Assembly (NCBI RefSeq): GCF_015351105.1
Contig: NZ_JADKRR010000006.1
Coordinates: 1-34,834, forward strand
Direction: 5' to 3'
DNA from: Clavibacter sp. VKM Ac-2872
Lineage (GTDB): Bacteria > Actinomycetota > Actinomycetes > Actinomycetales > Microbacteriaceae
Length of the DNA: 34,834 nt
The notes below the pieces were generated by a model. The model was not told where the DNA came from. It searched no databases and saw only the letters and a program-made list of their open reading frames with translations. The translations under genes and the position numbers were made by a program. Shown here one piece after another: positions 15,901 to 24,914 of this stretch. The stretch's first letter is position 1. Each line of letters starts with the position of its first letter.

Positions 15901-15950
15901 CCACCACAGCACCCGGCGCCACCGGCCGCACCAGGGGAGGATTCCGGTGA
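15897..15950 (+). CDS. 17-residue coupling peptide upstream of virD4
   Basis: A short frame (MTTTAPGATGRTRGGFR) begins with an ATG overlapping the stop of the previous gene and ends in a TGA overlapping the GTG of the coupling-protein gene. The Shine-Dalgarno of that gene (GGGGAGG, 15934-15940) lies inside it. Both overlaps are four bases, as in the rest of the operon. It may simply carry ribosomes across the gap, or make a real micropeptide. Confidence 0.45.
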   Translation: MTTTAPGATGRTRGGFR

Positions 15951-17662
15951 AGCGCGCGGACCTCCTGTCCTCCGCCGGGGCAATCGTCGCCATCGCGGCC
16001 ATGTCCATGGCCATGATGGTGGGGATCCACGTCGCCGCGAACCTCGCCGGACTCACCGCGCCCGTGACCTGGAACCCCCTCGAATACGTCTGGGGCGTTC
16101 TCACACAGGAGATCCCCCTGCCTGCCGGATGGGGCCTCTGGGTGAGCGTGTTGGTGGCGATCGTCATCGGGCTGCTAACCGGCGTTCTCCTCCTTCTGAG
16201 CAGGTCTACTCCGGACGCAGCAACGGACTCGATCAAGTTGATGTCCGCGAACCCCATGAACGCGGTACTCCGGGAGCGGGCGCGGACCGTGGAGGCGAAA
16301 CGGCTCCATCCGAACGCGGAGCGGGTGGGACCGGGGCAGAAGGTGGCGCGCATCGTCGGCACGCGGAAGTGGGTGTATCAGGGGTGGGAAGAGACGGGCG
16401 TGTACCTGTTCGGGACCCGCCGAGGGAAGACGTCGGGCGTCGTCGTCCGCCACGTCGTCGAGGCTCCCGGCGCGGCCATCATGACGTCGAACAAGATCGA
16501 CGGCGTCGGGCAGGTACTTCGCGGACGTCGCGGACGCGGGCAGGCCTACCTCTTCGATCCCAACCGGATCTACCGGCACGAGGCCGGCCCCGACTTCGTG
16601 TTCAACCCGCTCGAGTACGTGGCATCGGCCGAGGACGCCCGCGAGCTCGCGGAGATCTTCGAGGCGTCGACGCGGAAGGAAGGGGACCGCGGCGGAGATC
16701 CGCAGTTCGACGAGCCGGGCCGCAACATGCTGGCGTACTTCCTCCTCGCAGCCGCGCTCGATGAGTTGCCGCTATCGCGGGTATATCGGTGGATCACCAA
16801 GCAGGACGCCGACGCGGTCGTGGAGATCCTGAACCGCCACGGGAGGCGAGGGCCGGCGGAGACGCTGCTGGGGATCGAGAAGTGGGCCGACCGGACCCGT
16901 CAGAGCGTGTACGCGACAGCGCAACGAATGGCCGGCGCGATGGCCTATGACGAGCTCCTCGAGTGGACGAGCGCGGAGGGGGTCCGCCGGTTCGACGTCG
17001 AGGCGTTCGTTCGGTCCGAGGACTTGTTGGTGCTGCTCTCGAAGGATGGGGTCGGGTCCGCCGGCGCCATCCTCACGTCGCTGGTGCGCGCCATCTGCAA
17101 GACCGGCGAACGACTCGCGCAGCGCTCAGGCGGCCGGCTGCCCGTCCCGCTGGTGATCGAGCTCGACGAGTGCGCCAACATCGTCCGGTGGCCGGCGCTG
17201 CCGTCCGTGTACTCGTTCTACGGCTCGCTGGGCATGCCGATCAACACCTACTTCCAGTCGAAGGACCAGGCGGTGGAGGCCTTCGGGCCGAACGGGTGGG
17301 GAGCGATCTGGGGCGCCGCAGTGACCCGCGTGTTCGGCGGCGGCGCCATGGATCCCGACTTCCTCCGCGGACTCTCCAACCTGATCGGGGAGCGCGACGA
17401 ATCCACGCACAGCGAATCGACGCAGGACAGCGGCTCGTCGTCGACGTCAACGAGCACCAGGCGCGTCCCGATCCTCTCGGTCGACGATCTGGCCAACCTG
17501 CCCCTGTGGCGCGCGGTGGTCTTCAACTCCAACACCCGTCCTGTGATCGTCGACGCGCTGCCCTGGTTCCGCGACAGGAGGATCAAGGCGCTCATTGACG
17601 CCAAGGGCGCCGGCACACCCACGCCGAGCGCGACTGAGGAGGTAGCGGCGCATGACAAGTAG
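15947..17662 (+). CDS. VirD4/TraG-type coupling protein
   Basis: 571 residues. Two N-terminal transmembrane helices (about 8-30 and 57-80) are followed by an ATPase domain. Walker A GTRRGKTS has Lys161. Walker B IELDEC has Asp407-Glu408. The downstream block LPSVYSFYGSLGMPINTYFQSKDQ is typical of the VirD4/TraG family. The protein brings the relaxase-DNA complex to the secretion channel. The GTG start at 15947 is supported by GGGGAGG seven bases upstream and by the overlap with the coupling peptide. The last part (SESTQDSGSSSTSTSTRR) is a Ser/Thr-rich linker before the final conserved strand. Confidence 0.86.
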   Translation: MKRADLLSSAGAIVAIAAMSMAMMVGIHVAANLAGLTAPVTWNPLEYVWGVLTQEIPLPAGWGLWVSVLVAIVIGLLTGVLLLLSRSTPDAATDSIKLMSANPMNAVLRERARTVEAKRLHPNAERVGPGQKVARIVGTRKWVYQGWEETGVYLFGTRRGKTSGVVVRHVVEAPGAAIMTSNKIDGVGQVLRGRRGRGQAYLFDPNRIYRHEAGPDFVFNPLEYVASAEDARELAEIFEASTRKEGDRGGDPQFDEPGRNMLAYFLLAAALDELPLSRVYRWITKQDADAVVEILNRHGRRGPAETLLGIEKWADRTRQSVYATAQRMAGAMAYDELLEWTSAEGVRRFDVEAFVRSEDLLVLLSKDGVGSAGAILTSLVRAICKTGERLAQRSGGRLPVPLVIELDECANIVRWPALPSVYSFYGSLGMPINTYFQSKDQAVEAFGPNGWGAIWGAAVTRVFGGGAMDPDFLRGLSNLIGERDESTHSESTQDSGSSSTSTSTRRVPILSVDDLANLPLWRAVVFNSNTRPVIVDALPWFRDRRIKALIDAKGAGTPTPSATEEVAAHDK

Positions 17663-18140
17663 CGAGAGCCCCGAGGGCCAGGAGCTCGCTGTCGACGACG
17701 CCGGCACGGTCGTCAACGGCACAGCCCGCGAGCCCGCCGGCGCCGACGTCGCAGACGTCGACGCGGACCCGACGGTGGATGACCTCTTCGTCGAGTGGGT
17801 GGTGGAGCACTGCTCCATCGTCGAGTACGTGTGGAGCGAGAAGCGTCCGTCCTGGTGCCCGGAGTGGTGGAAGCACCCCGAGGCCGTCGAGCGCCTGTTC
17901 GCGCTCTGGACCGCCCGCACACAGGCGTACGCGAACGACGATGACCTCGCGGCCGCATCCTCCTGGTGGGTGTACCACTGGGACCACCACGCGCCGATCC
18001 TGTTCGACTCGCGCACGGGCCCGTTCCGCAACTGCGACAAGGCCCTGGGGCACCTGCATGAGAACGGGGGCGAGCGCACGCCCCTGGTGGACGCCGCGCG
18101 GCCGCCCGCCGGCTGGACGCGCTCGGCGCCGACGCAGTAG
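17652..18140 (+). CDS. DUF4913-family protein
   Basis: 162 residues. The conserved block runs from about residue 42 to 150. It includes WCPEWWKHPEAVERLFALW, SSWWVYHWDHHAPIL and GPFRNC, which is the DUF4913 pattern found next to actinobacterial conjugation genes. The first 35 residues are acidic and low complexity. The gene overlaps the coupling-protein gene by 11 bases and ends the transfer operon just before a strong terminator. The family has no established function; a relaxosome-to-coupling-protein adaptor role is a guess from position. Confidence 0.75.
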   Translation: MTSSESPEGQELAVDDAGTVVNGTAREPAGADVADVDADPTVDDLFVEWVVEHCSIVEYVWSEKRPSWCPEWWKHPEAVERLFALWTARTQAYANDDDLAAASSWWVYHWDHHAPILFDSRTGPFRNCDKALGHLHENGGERTPLVDAARPPAGWTRSAPTQ

Positions 18141-18153
18141 GCCCGCACAGACG

Positions 18154-18187
18154 ACGATGGGGCACCCGAATCCGGGTGCCCCATCGT
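18154..18187. terminator. Bidirectional terminator between transfer operon and relaxase operon
   Basis: A perfect 15-bp stem: ACGATGGGGCACCCG (18154-18168) and its complement (18173-18187), with a four-base AATC loop. It lies between the convergent genes ending at 18140 and 18202. No long T tract follows on either side, but the stem is strong enough to act both ways. Confidence 0.85.
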
Positions 18188-18201
18188 TGTGCCTGCAGCG
18201 G

Positions 18202-19698
18202 CTACCGCGCTGTGTCCTCGAGCCCGTACGCGCGGGGCTGCTGAGCCTGTGCGCGCTCTTGCTCGGCCGCGGTCGAGGTCTCCTGCGGTCGGAGCGTGAT
18301 CCCGACCGCGCTCAGGCGCTCGGCGCGGGCCTCGCTGTCGAGGTGGAGCTTCGCGCGGATCCGGTCGATGACGGAGCGGGGCCCGGACTCGGCCTGCTCC
18401 GGACGCTCCTCCTCCGTCGAACGATCGAGGGGCACGTCGCGCACCGGTGCGGCGTCGACCCGCTCTTCGACAGCCGGTGCTGGGTCACGCTGCGCGACAG
18501 TGACGGCGCCCCGCTCGTGAAGGTCGGCGAGGATCCCCGCGCGCGCTGTCTCGACCGCATTGGCCCCCTGGCCCTCGGGTCCAAGCTCCGACTGCAGCGC
18601 GTCCCGGAACTCGGGCGACTCGACGGCCGCGGCGAGGTCGCCGCCGTGGTCGACGACCTGGCGCGCCCCGAACGGTTCCTGTCCCTCGGCCGCGGACGCG
18701 CGCGCGTTGTTCGCATCCGGGGTCTCCCCGTCGATGCCGAACGTGAGCGCTTCGGCTATCTGTGATGTCCGAAGGGTATCCGCGGCCGGTGCATGTTCGA
18801 GCGGCTCGTCGCGATTCGCGGCCGCCCACGCCTCGTGGCCGCGGTGCTCCGCCGCGGCCATGCCATCCACGATCTCTCGGAACGCGGCCGGGGTGGAGGG
18901 GTTGCGCCAACCGTTGATGCTCGCGATTTCGCGAAGCTCTCGTGACCGGATCTCGTCCGGCCCGAGCTCGCCGGTTCGCTCGACGGTGTCTGCGAGCTCG
19001 AGGTAGCGATTGATGCTCCCGGCGGTGCTGTTGTCGCGGACGCCGTCTTCCCGCATGAGTTCCGCGTGTCGACGGAGTTCGTAGGTCACCGCACTCCGCT
19101 GCAGCGGTGTCAAGGGCAACGCCTCTCCGTGGGCTTCAAAGTCCGAATCGGCGAGGTCAGACACCGGACCGGTTTCCACGGCCGCCCCCTGCTCGCGGGG
19201 ATCCTCGAGCTCCGCGTAGTACGCGGACTCGTTGTCCCTTCGCCGGATCTCGTCGCGCTCCATGAGCCGTTCCGTCTCGTCGATGGGTTCAGCCGCTCGG
19301 CGCGCCTCGTGCGCGACTTCGGCGAGCTCCCGGAGCTCGTCTGAGGCGTCCCGGGAGTGGTCGTCCCAACCGGCGACGTCGGCGATCTCGGTGAGCTCCC
19401 ACGACTGCAGGGCGACGAGCCCGAGTTCGCCTGTCTGTTCGATGCTGTCCGCGAGGTCGGTGTAGCGGCCGGCTGTCTCGAGAATGCTGTTGTTCACGCG
19501 CGCGACGTTTGCCTCGACGCGGCGCATCTCCTCGAGGGTTTCGGCCTCGTCATACTCGACGATGAGGACCTGCCCTCGTGCGATGTCGCGCGCGTAGGCG
19601 CGGAGCTCCTTGGTGAGGGCGGTCTGTTGGGTGATGCTGAGGCGGTACGCCTCGTTGGGGGTGCCGGCAGGGGAGCCGGTGGGACTGGTGTCGCTCAT
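18202..19698 (-). CDS. Protein with internal duplication, downstream of traA
   Basis: 498 residues, not recognised as a named family. Two copies of a roughly 100-residue unit can be aligned by eye. Copy 1 starts LSITQQTALTKELRAYARD and contains TGELG...SWELTEIADVAGWDD. Copy 2 starts LPLTPLQRSAVTYELRRHAEL and contains TGELG...SRELREIASINGWRN. The C-terminal 180 residues are acidic, Ala/Glu-rich and probably disordered. The ATG at 19698 is preferred over the upstream GTG at 19728 because AGGAG lies eight bases before it. It is co-oriented with traA, 59 bases downstream, so a relaxosome accessory role is plausible. Confidence 0.68.
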   Translation of the reverse strand: MSDTSPTGSPAGTPNEAYRLSITQQTALTKELRAYARDIARGQVLIVEYDEAETLEEMRRVEANVARVNNSILETAGRYTDLADSIEQTGELGLVALQSWELTEIADVAGWDDHSRDASDELRELAEVAHEARRAAEPIDETERLMERDEIRRRDNESAYYAELEDPREQGAAVETGPVSDLADSDFEAHGEALPLTPLQRSAVTYELRRHAELMREDGVRDNSTAGSINRYLELADTVERTGELGPDEIRSRELREIASINGWRNPSTPAAFREIVDGMAAAEHRGHEAWAAANRDEPLEHAPAADTLRTSQIAEALTFGIDGETPDANNARASAAEGQEPFGARQVVDHGGDLAAAVESPEFRDALQSELGPEGQGANAVETARAGILADLHERGAVTVAQRDPAPAVEERVDAAPVRDVPLDRSTEEERPEQAESGPRSVIDRIRAKLHLDSEARAERLSAVGITLRPQETSTAAEQERAQAQQPRAYGLEDTAR

Positions 19699-19757
19699 GG
19701 TGCTCTCTCCTTTGGGTTGCGCGGGCACCGGTGTGGTGCCCGGGTGGAACGGGATGT

Positions 19758-22700
19758 CTACCGTTCCCGGCCGTCATCCCCTCGAGCACGATCGCCGTCC
19801 TGTGGCGTGTGCTCGGGGTCAGTGGTGGTGCGTCCGTTCGCGCGGGCGTCGACGCCGGCACGGCGGAGCCGGTCGAGCCGGGCTTCGGACTCCGCACGCT
19901 TCTGGTCGCGGAGCCGGTCGGCGAGGGATCCCGGTGCCGACTGGGCGTGCTCTCGGAGCGCCGTGGACTTGTGCAGTGCCGTCACGCGGCTCTGCAGCTC
20001 GGCGCCGAGCGTCTTGTCGCGGTAGCCGGCGGGCACGGCGTCGGGCTCGGTTTCGTCGATGCCGTAGCGGCGCCGGAACAGGTCGACCTCCGCCGCGAGC
20101 CGGGTCCAGTCTGCCCGCCGCTCGTCCTCGGGCACGGTGCCGAGGCCCTGCGCCCATGCCGGCGGTTCCGCGGCGAGGGCGTCGCCGCGCTCTTCGAGGC
20201 GGGCGGCGAGGTAGTCGTATCGCTCGGCGAGGTGTGTCCGCCACGCGGGATCGGTGTGCGGGGAGTCGACGGGTGCGCGGTCGGCGATCCAGGTCGGCAC
20301 GGCTTCCTCGAGCGGCGCCGGCGGGAAGGCGTTGGTGTAGGCGCGCACGTCGAGGTCGACGCGGGAGGCGAGCACGGCCGGCTTGTTGCGGGCGTTGTCG
20401 AACGTGTCCTTCTCCCACGCCTGGTACAGGGCGTCGGCGGGGTCGTAGCCTGCCCGCTCAGCGCGACGGAGCGAAGCCTCGAGCGCGCCCCACCCTTCGT
20501 CGCTGAGGAGCTCGCGGGCGACGCGGCGGCCGACGGCCTGCCGGGCGATGCGCTCGAACCGGGTCGCGTCGGCCCGCTCCGCGACGTCTTGGTACTGGTC
20601 GACCAGCACGACGAGATCTCCGACGCGGGTCTGCTCGGCCCGGATGGTCTCGTGCGCGCTGAGCATGCCGTCGAAGTTGTTGGCGATCTGCTCGAGGACG
20701 TCGCCCATGGTCTGCGCGTCGTCGGCCTCGACGTAGAGGCGGTTCGACTCCTTGCCGCGGGTCATGGCCACGTACGCCATCGCGCGGGTCGTGGAGCTGT
20801 CGGCGAGGACGTGGGAGGTGTCCGCGGTGAGGCCCTGGGCGCGGTGGACGGTGGCGGCGTAGCCGAGCTCGACGCTGCTGGCGACGTACTCGGCCGGCAG
20901 GACGACGCGGCCGCCGTGCCCGAGGTGGGTCACGGCGAGGGATCCGTCGCGGAGGACCTTGTCGACGCTCCACCGGTCGCCGTTCTTCACCCGGTCGCGG
21001 CCGCGGTCGGTGCGGAGCTCGTGGGAGTTGACGCGGCTAACGATGAGGTCGCCCTTGTGCGCGCTGAGCCCGTCGCGGAGGTCGACCCGGGCGCGGCCGG
21101 TGACGGTACCGTCGCTCATGCGGAACGCCTGCGCGCGGCCGTTGAGCTCGGCCACGGTCTCGTTCCGCTGCGCGAGCATCACGGACTGCTTGCCGGCGAG
21201 GACGTCGGCCTGCCAGGCGCCGAACACGACGCCGGTCATCCGGTCGACGTCGCCGGCAACGATGCGGCCTTCGCCGAGGTACCAGGCGAACGGGTCGCCG
21301 GACTGCAGGGGATCCCGGAGACGCTCCGACGCGGCCGCCTCCGCCGTGTTCGTGCTGCCGTCAGGGTTCCGGAAGCGGTGGATCGTGTCGAGCTTGATGG
21401 ACCCCACCTCGCGCTCGAGGAGGCGGAGGGCGCCGCCGGCCTCGACGGCCGTGAGCTGGCGGTCGTCGCCGATGAACCGGACGTGCGCGCCGTGGAGCTC
21501 GGCCACACGGACGACCTTGGCGAGGTTGACGGTGCCCGCCATGCCGGCCTCGTCGACGACGATCACGTCACCGGGGGAGAGGTCGACGCCCTCGATCGGG
21601 CCCTCGTGCCGGTTGAGCTCGTCGAGGCTCCCGAGGCCGTAGGTGAACGAGTGGATGGTGCGGGCGGAGACCTCGAGCGCGTCGGCCATGACCTGCGCAG
21701 CCGCGGCCGACGGGGCAAGCGCCAGGAGCCGGCCGCCCTCGGCCTCGACCGCGCGCGCGGCGACGCGGAGCGCGGTGGTCTTGCCGGTGCCGGCAGGGCC
21801 AGAGCCGACGAGCAGGCGTGTGCTGGATGTCGCGAACTCCCCGGCGAGGGCGAGCTGTCCGGGGTCGAGCTTGTGCTCGCTGCCGGCCTGTTCCTCTTCG
21901 GCGATGCGGTCGAAGGTCTCGCGGCTCACGGGCCGGACTGTGCGGTCGCGGGCGGCATCCAGCAGCAGCTCCTCCGCCTCGAGGACGGTGCTCGAGGTGA
22001 ACAGCTGCCGGCCCTTGTGCTCGTAGATGCTGGCGCCATCTCGGCGAGTGAGCGGGGCGAACGCGGCGTGCGGGCCATCCGGGGTGAGGGCGAGGGAGTC
22101 CGTGCCGAGAGCGCGGCGGGTGATGGCCTCCGCGGCGTCCTCGGGCACGTCGATGCCGGCGATGCGCGCGCCCTGGATGTACCGGCGGGCCTCGGCCTCG
22201 ATCATGTGCGGGCCCCAGACGGGGTGGTACTCGGACACGGTCTCCACGACCTGCCTGGCGGCCTCCTCGACGTCGAGGGTCTCCGGCACCCGGGGAGTCT
22301 CGGCGCGGTCCCGAGCGGCCGCCCGAGCGCTCGCGAGGAGACCCATGACCGTGTGCGTCCCAACAGCCTCGGTCGCTCGTGCGCGCCACGAGTCGCGGAG
22401 CGCGGCGAGGGATCGGCCGCTGTCCTTCATGGGCCGGGTGTCCAGGGTCGCCTGCTGCGCGAGCTTGATGCGGGCCGCCTGGTTTGGGGTGCGCGCGTGC
22501 TCGGCGGTGTACTCCCGCTCGAGGTTGGCGAGCTGCTTGCGGATGTTCGTGGACCGGGTCGAGAACCCCGTGAGGAGGCCCTGGTCGACACCGGCGATCT
22601 CGACCACGGGCCGCTTGCCCGCCGTGACGACGCGGTGCTCGGTGGTGACCCCGAGGGCGCCACAGACCCGCTCCATCACGCGGGAGTTGTAGAACTCCGA

Positions 22701-23582
22701 GGCGGCCACGCCCTGGCGGTGGAGGAGCTTGGAGTCGATGGTGCGCCACTTGCCGTCGGACCCCTTGACCTTGTTCGCGACGACGAGGTGGTCGTGCAAC
22801 TGCGGGTCGCCGGTGCGGGAGTCGTAGTGCCGGAACCGGGTCGCGACGATCCCGCCTTCGACGTCGATCTGCGCGACACCGTTGCGGCCGGCGCGGGTGG
22901 CCACGGCCTCGCGCTCGAGGTACTTCACCGTGTCGGCGATGGCATCCTCGTGGGCCTGCTCGATCACGCGGCGCGTCTCGTCGTCGCCGAGGCCCCACAG
23001 CGTGGAGACGCTCTTGGCAGGGGAGAACACGAGGTCGAACCCGGCCACGGCCTGCTGCGTCGGACGCGATGCGGCGGTGATGTACCGGCCGAGCTCCTCC
23101 TTGTCCGCGGGCTCGCGGCCCTTCGCTTCACGGAACGCCCGCGCGCCCTCGCGGGTGCGAATAGCCCGACGCTCGGCGGCGTCAGGCTCGCGGTGATTCA
23201 TGCGCTCGAACCGGGCGTAGCCCTCGTCGATCTTCTCCCGGAGGTCGCTGCCGCCGGCCCCGTAGGCGTAGTACGCGCGACCGAGCTTGGCCGCCGCGGT
23301 CGCCTCCTCGACGCTCGCGCCGGCAGCCTGCGCCTGCGCGATGATGCGCTCCGCGTCCGGGTGCAGACCCTCGCCGTAGAGCGCCTTCATCTGCTCCTCG
23401 GTGACAGCGCCCGAGACGCCCAGCGCGTCGAGCCCAGAGCCCATCCAGACGCCGGGAGGGTTGCCCTCCGCGGTGTAGTAGTCACCGAGCTCGCGGCCCG
23501 CCTCCCGAGGCACGTCACCGGTCACCGTCTCGCTCGTGTAGTACGCATACCCGTCCCCCGCGGAGAGGATGTGCATGGTCAT
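19758..23582 (-). CDS. traA: MobF-family relaxase-helicase TraA
   Basis: 1274 residues. The TrwC-type relaxase domain fills about the first 330. A tyrosine cluster at residues 12-15 (GYAYY) supplies the nicking tyrosine, and the HDH motif at 263-265 (LHDHLVVANKV) belongs to the three-histidine metal site. A RecD/TraI-like helicase follows: Walker A GPAGTGKTT with Lys601, and Walker B VIVVDEAG near residue 675. The superfamily 1 helicase end AATVHRAQGLTADTSHVL lies further on. The protein nicks oriT, stays bound to the 5' end and unwinds the plasmid for transfer. The start is taken at ATG 23582, because family members begin MT(M/V)H-x-L-x-AGDGY; a GTG lies one codon upstream and no clear Shine-Dalgarno is present. 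The gap upstream is the likely oriT. Confidence 0.9.
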   Translation of the reverse strand: MTMHILSAGDGYAYYTSETVTGDVPREAGRELGDYYTAEGNPPGVWMGSGLDALGVSGAVTEEQMKALYGEGLHPDAERIIAQAQAAGASVEEATAAAKLGRAYYAYGAGGSDLREKIDEGYARFERMNHREPDAAERRAIRTREGARAFREAKGREPADKEELGRYITAASRPTQQAVAGFDLVFSPAKSVSTLWGLGDDETRRVIEQAHEDAIADTVKYLEREAVATRAGRNGVAQIDVEGGIVATRFRHYDSRTGDPQLHDHLVVANKVKGSDGKWRTIDSKLLHRQGVAASEFYNSRVMERVCGALGVTTEHRVVTAGKRPVVEIAGVDQGLLTGFSTRSTNIRKQLANLEREYTAEHARTPNQAARIKLAQQATLDTRPMKDSGRSLAALRDSWRARATEAVGTHTVMGLLASARAAARDRAETPRVPETLDVEEAARQVVETVSEYHPVWGPHMIEAEARRYIQGARIAGIDVPEDAAEAITRRALGTDSLALTPDGPHAAFAPLTRRDGASIYEHKGRQLFTSSTVLEAEELLLDAARDRTVRPVSRETFDRIAEEEQAGSEHKLDPGQLALAGEFATSSTRLLVGSGPAGTGKTTALRVAARAVEAEGGRLLALAPSAAAAQVMADALEVSARTIHSFTYGLGSLDELNRHEGPIEGVDLSPGDVIVVDEAGMAGTVNLAKVVRVAELHGAHVRFIGDDRQLTAVEAGGALRLLEREVGSIKLDTIHRFRNPDGSTNTAEAAASERLRDPLQSGDPFAWYLGEGRIVAGDVDRMTGVVFGAWQADVLAGKQSVMLAQRNETVAELNGRAQAFRMSDGTVTGRARVDLRDGLSAHKGDLIVSRVNSHELRTDRGRDRVKNGDRWSVDKVLRDGSLAVTHLGHGGRVVLPAEYVASSVELGYAATVHRAQGLTADTSHVLADSSTTRAMAYVAMTRGKESNRLYVEADDAQTMGDVLEQIANNFDGMLSAHETIRAEQTRVGDLVVLVDQYQDVAERADATRFERIARQAVGRRVARELLSDEGWGALEASLRRAERAGYDPADALYQAWEKDTFDNARNKPAVLASRVDLDVRAYTNAFPPAPLEEAVPTWIADRAPVDSPHTDPAWRTHLAERYDYLAARLEERGDALAAEPPAWAQGLGTVPEDERRADWTRLAAEVDLFRRRYGIDETEPDAVPAGYRDKTLGAELQSRVTALHKSTALREHAQSAPGSLADRLRDQKRAESEARLDRLRRAGVDARANGRTTTDPEHTPQDGDRARGDDGRER

Positions 23583-23585
23583 CAC

Positions 23586-23895
23586 GGGGCACAGGTTACC
23601 TCACTGATCCGAGATGCCAGAGGTGTGACAGATCGATGACTGAGGAACGAGGGAGCTGATTGGCCAGCTTCGTAGAAGCTGCGGGGGAAGAGCGGAGACC
23701 GCGAAGTGAGCGAGCCGAGGGAGGAACGACCGATGGAGAGCGAACGAGAGCGCGTCGTAGCTCTTCCGCCGAGCCGCCGCCGGCGGCCGGCGGGGGAGTG
23801 GGCTCGGCGTGCCGAGCTCCGTCATCCCCGGCGAGGACGCGTCCGATCCAGGCCGGGGCATAATGGGCCCCCCGAGACCACAGAGAGAGGCCCAG
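23586..23895. other. Candidate origin of transfer (oriT) upstream of traA
   Basis: A 310-bp gene-free region between divergent genes. It contains a perfect inverted repeat CAGCTTC-GTA-GAAGCTG (23665-23681), a purine-rich tract with repeated GAGCGA-like words (about 23683-23750), a perfect 12-bp palindrome GCCGCCGGCGGC (23776-23787) and GCTCGGC-GT-GCCGAGC (23802-23817). MobF systems usually place oriT beside the relaxase gene. A -10-like CATAAT lies near 23862 for the rightward gene. The nic site cannot be fixed from sequence alone. Confidence 0.5.
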
Positions 23896-24306
23896 ATGGC
23901 TGAGGTACGAAAGTCCGCGCGGCAGGTGGAAGCACGTCGTCGTGCGCGGGAACAAGCTGCCGCGTTCCGTGCGCAGCAGGACCAGCTAGAGCAGCTCGCG
24001 GCCGACTACTTCGTGGCGGCGGACGTGCTCGAGGAGATCGACGAGCGCGCGGAGCAGGAGATTCAGGCGGTGCGCGAACGCGCGGCCAGCGAGCGGGCGG
24101 CGAAGTCGACGGAGCTCGACGCGGTCGTCCAGACGATGCTCTCGCTCGGCGTCTCCCGGAAGGAGGTCGCTGACCGGCTCGGCATCGCAGTACGCGACGT
24201 CAAGAAGGGACCGACGAGCGGGCGCACGAGCGCGCCGGCGGATGATGACGAGCAGCGCATCGACGACCAGCAGGCGCCCGAGTCGCACGACGGGGATCAC
24301 GCGTAG
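23896..24306 (+). CDS. Coiled-coil/HTH protein beside oriT candidate
   Basis: 136 residues. Residues 5-75 are strongly helical and charged (RQVEARRRAREQAAAFRAQQDQLEQL...EIDERAEQEIQAVRERAASERAAK), probably a coiled coil. A small helix-turn-helix-like unit follows at about 82-102 (LSLGVSRKEVADRLGIAVRDV), then an acidic tail. The ATG at 23896 has GAGAGG six bases upstream. It is divergent from traA across the putative oriT, which suits a relaxosome or transfer-control DNA-binding protein; that role is inferred from position and domains only. Confidence 0.6.
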   Translation: MAEVRKSARQVEARRRAREQAAAFRAQQDQLEQLAADYFVAADVLEEIDERAEQEIQAVRERAASERAAKSTELDAVVQTMLSLGVSRKEVADRLGIAVRDVKKGPTSGRTSAPADDDEQRIDDQQAPESHDGDHA

Positions 24307-24330
24307 CGGTTGCGTAGTAGGCGTTAGGTT

Positions 24331-24367
24331 CGGTCCGGATCACCACAGGGTGGGTTGATCCGGACCG
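24331..24367. terminator. Hairpin between convergent genes
   Basis: A perfect 12-bp inverted repeat: CGGTCCGGATCA (24331-24342) and TGATCCGGACCG (24356-24367), with a 13-base loop. It overlaps the stop codon of the HNH gene and lies 24 bases after the coiled-coil gene. Likely a bidirectional terminator lacking a T tract. Confidence 0.65.
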
Positions 24368-24837
24368 ATGCCGTTAAGGGCTCGGCGGATGCGGTCAGGA
24401 TCCCACCCATGGGCCTTCACCGCGTCGCGCAGCTCGTGGGAGCGGCGGGCGCGCTCGGCCCGCGGTAGACCCCGGTAAGGCGTCGTCGTCCACCGGTTAG
24501 AGTGCCGTCCCCTCTGCGCGCGATCGAGCATGTTCGTCCGGTGCGTGCCGGGCGCGAGGTGCGACGTCGCCGCGTCAACGTCAACGTGCACGCAGATGGG
24601 CACATCGCACGAGTGCAGCAGCAGAATCGACGAGGCGAGAGCCTCGCCGGTGACGTCCTGGTACGCGTAGCGCGAGGGCCGCACGGAGCGCTGCCCGCGT
24701 CCGGGGACGTCGATCCAGAACCGGCCGTATCCGTCGTCGGAGACGGCGCCGGTCCAGATCCAGCAGTCGTGCACATCGGGTCCCTTGACGACGTGTCGCC
24801 AGAACCGTTCCCGCTCCGAGATGTTCACAGCGGCCAT
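24340..24837 (-). CDS. HNH-type endonuclease
   Basis: 165 residues. Residues 26-41 (CWIWTGAVSDDGYGRF) and about 73-108 (LLLHSCDVPICV...SHLAPGTHRTNMLDRAQRGR) form the zinc-loop/HNH pattern of phage and homing endonucleases of the CWxWxG...HxCDxPxC...HLxxGTxxxN type. The tail (residues about 120-165) contains a helix-turn-like stretch that may bind DNA. A small in-frame duplication, CGTCAA twice at 24573-24586, enlarges the loop before the conserved HL pair. Such genes are often selfish insertions. The ATG at 24837 has only a weak AGGA upstream. Confidence 0.72.
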   Translation of the reverse strand: MAAVNISERERFWRHVVKGPDVHDCWIWTGAVSDDGYGRFWIDVPGRGQRSVRPSRYAYQDVTGEALASSILLLHSCDVPICVHVDVDAATSHLAPGTHRTNMLDRAQRGRHSNRWTTTPYRGLPRAERARRSHELRDAVKAHGWDPDRIRRALNGIGPDQPTLW

Positions 24838-24914
24838 CGTCCTGCAGCCAATGACGAAGACCTAGATGGCGCGCGGTGGTAGTTCAGCGCGGGATGGGCC
24901 GCACCCGCGCAGGG

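Noticed and set aside
19731-23639. Very long open frame of 1302 codons on the plus strand opposite traA
   Set aside because: It is the antisense shadow of the relaxase gene. The relaxase frame holds all the motifs, while this frame has a Val/Gly/Arg/Leu composition typical of GC-rich antisense frames.
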